Assembly (NCBI GenBank): GCA_039821555.1
Contig: JBCBNX010000003.1
Coordinates: 124,001 to 188,000, forward strand
Origin: Bacteroidota bacterium
Lineage (GTDB): Bacteria; Bacteroidota; Rhodothermia; Rhodothermales; Rubricoccaceae
DNA: 64,000 nt
Direction: 5' to 3'
Part shown: piece after piece, positions 63,884 through 64,000 of the stretch
Layout: the number at the start of each line of letters is the position of its first letter
Numbering within the stretch: the stretch's first letter is position 1
Notes under the pieces: model-generated
What the model was told of the DNA's origin: nothing
The model's database searches: none
Seen by the model: only the letters and a program-made list of their open reading frames with translations
Position numbers and translations under genes: made by a program

Positions 63884-64000
63884 TTACTGGTCGTGCCGGC
63901 GGAGGCGGCGAGCCGCATACCCCGCACCGGCGAGGGCGAGAAGGCCCAGTCCCCCGTCGATCGGGACTTCCGGAGGGTTGGGCGTGCTCTCATCCATCGG
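63884..64000 (-). CDS. PID-CTERM-like protein, 3' end (truncated by window edge)
   Basis: The minus-strand frame from the right edge ends at TAA 63884. Its last residues read PIDGGLGLLALAGAGYAARR, then LRRHDQ: Pro-Ile-Asp-Gly-Gly, a hydrophobic stretch and a basic end. This is the pattern of the PID-CTERM sorting signal seen on small exported proteins in Bacteroidota. An ATG at 63997 would give only 37 residues, but the true start is probably outside the window, where a signal peptide would be expected. It precedes the lamin-tail cargo gene by 8 bases. Confidence 0.75.
   Translation of the reverse strand, partial: PMDESTPNPPEVPIDGGLGLLALAGAGYAARRLRRHDQ

Overview
The window is a high-GC chromosomal segment that fits the Rhodothermota (Rhodothermales, Rubricoccus/Rubrivirga/Salinibacter-like bacteria within the broader Bacteroidota). 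The evidence is a full-length SprA (the outer-membrane translocon of the type IX secretion system, T9SS), five secreted proteins with T9SS type A C-terminal sorting domains, and a PID-CTERM-like tail at the right edge. The species assignment is inference. I found no rRNA, tRNA, CRISPR array or complete insertion sequence.

Layout. 1-9.7 kb: the end of queG, a flavin reductase and the 2630-residue sprA. 10.1-15.2 kb: a glyoxylate-shunt locus with an XRE/DUF2083 regulator divergent from malate synthase (aceB) and isocitrate lyase (aceA), with strong palindromes in the shared promoter region. 15.2-16.7 kb: an arsenic cassette, arsR-arsM, followed by an unannotated 35-residue peptide containing 13 cysteines. 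The leader of that peptide is a decayed copy of the arsR/arsM junction. 16.7-20.8 kb: an SMP-30-like lactonase and uvrA. 20.9-22.4 kb: four genes with 1-14 base overlaps (DUF433, zeta-like P-loop kinase, 80-residue protein, zinc-ribbon protein) that look like a toxin-antitoxin-type module. 22.5-38.3 kb: an accessory run of small enzymes (Uma2, VOC, GNAT, aldo/keto reductases, SDR, PhzF, DJ-1/PfpI, alpha/beta hydrolases) interrupted by dispersed intergenic repeats and a broken PhzF fragment.

38.4-49.7 kb: envelope and secreted proteins (three T9SS cargoes besides the one at 34.2 kb, and membrane proteins), phenylalanine hydroxylase and a DUF5996 protein. 49.9-54.5 kb: MltF-like transglycosylase, histone-deacetylase-family protein, YceI and a beta-helix lipoprotein. 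54.7-60.2 kb: a signalling block, with a membrane histidine kinase translationally coupled to a cyclic-nucleotide-binding protein, and a convergent, overlapping hybrid kinase whose Hpt-like domain lacks the phospho-accepting histidine. 60.4-64 kb: recA, a lamin-tail T9SS cargo, and the 3' end of a PID-CTERM-type gene.

The genes come together in three themes: protein export and surface display (SprA plus cargo), DNA repair (UvrA, RecA), and conditional carbon or stress metabolism (glyoxylate shunt, arsenic methylation, small detoxifying enzymes). The most novel items are the cysteine-rich peptide and its apparent origin by duplication of the arsR/arsM junction, and the four-gene DUF433/zeta-like operon.
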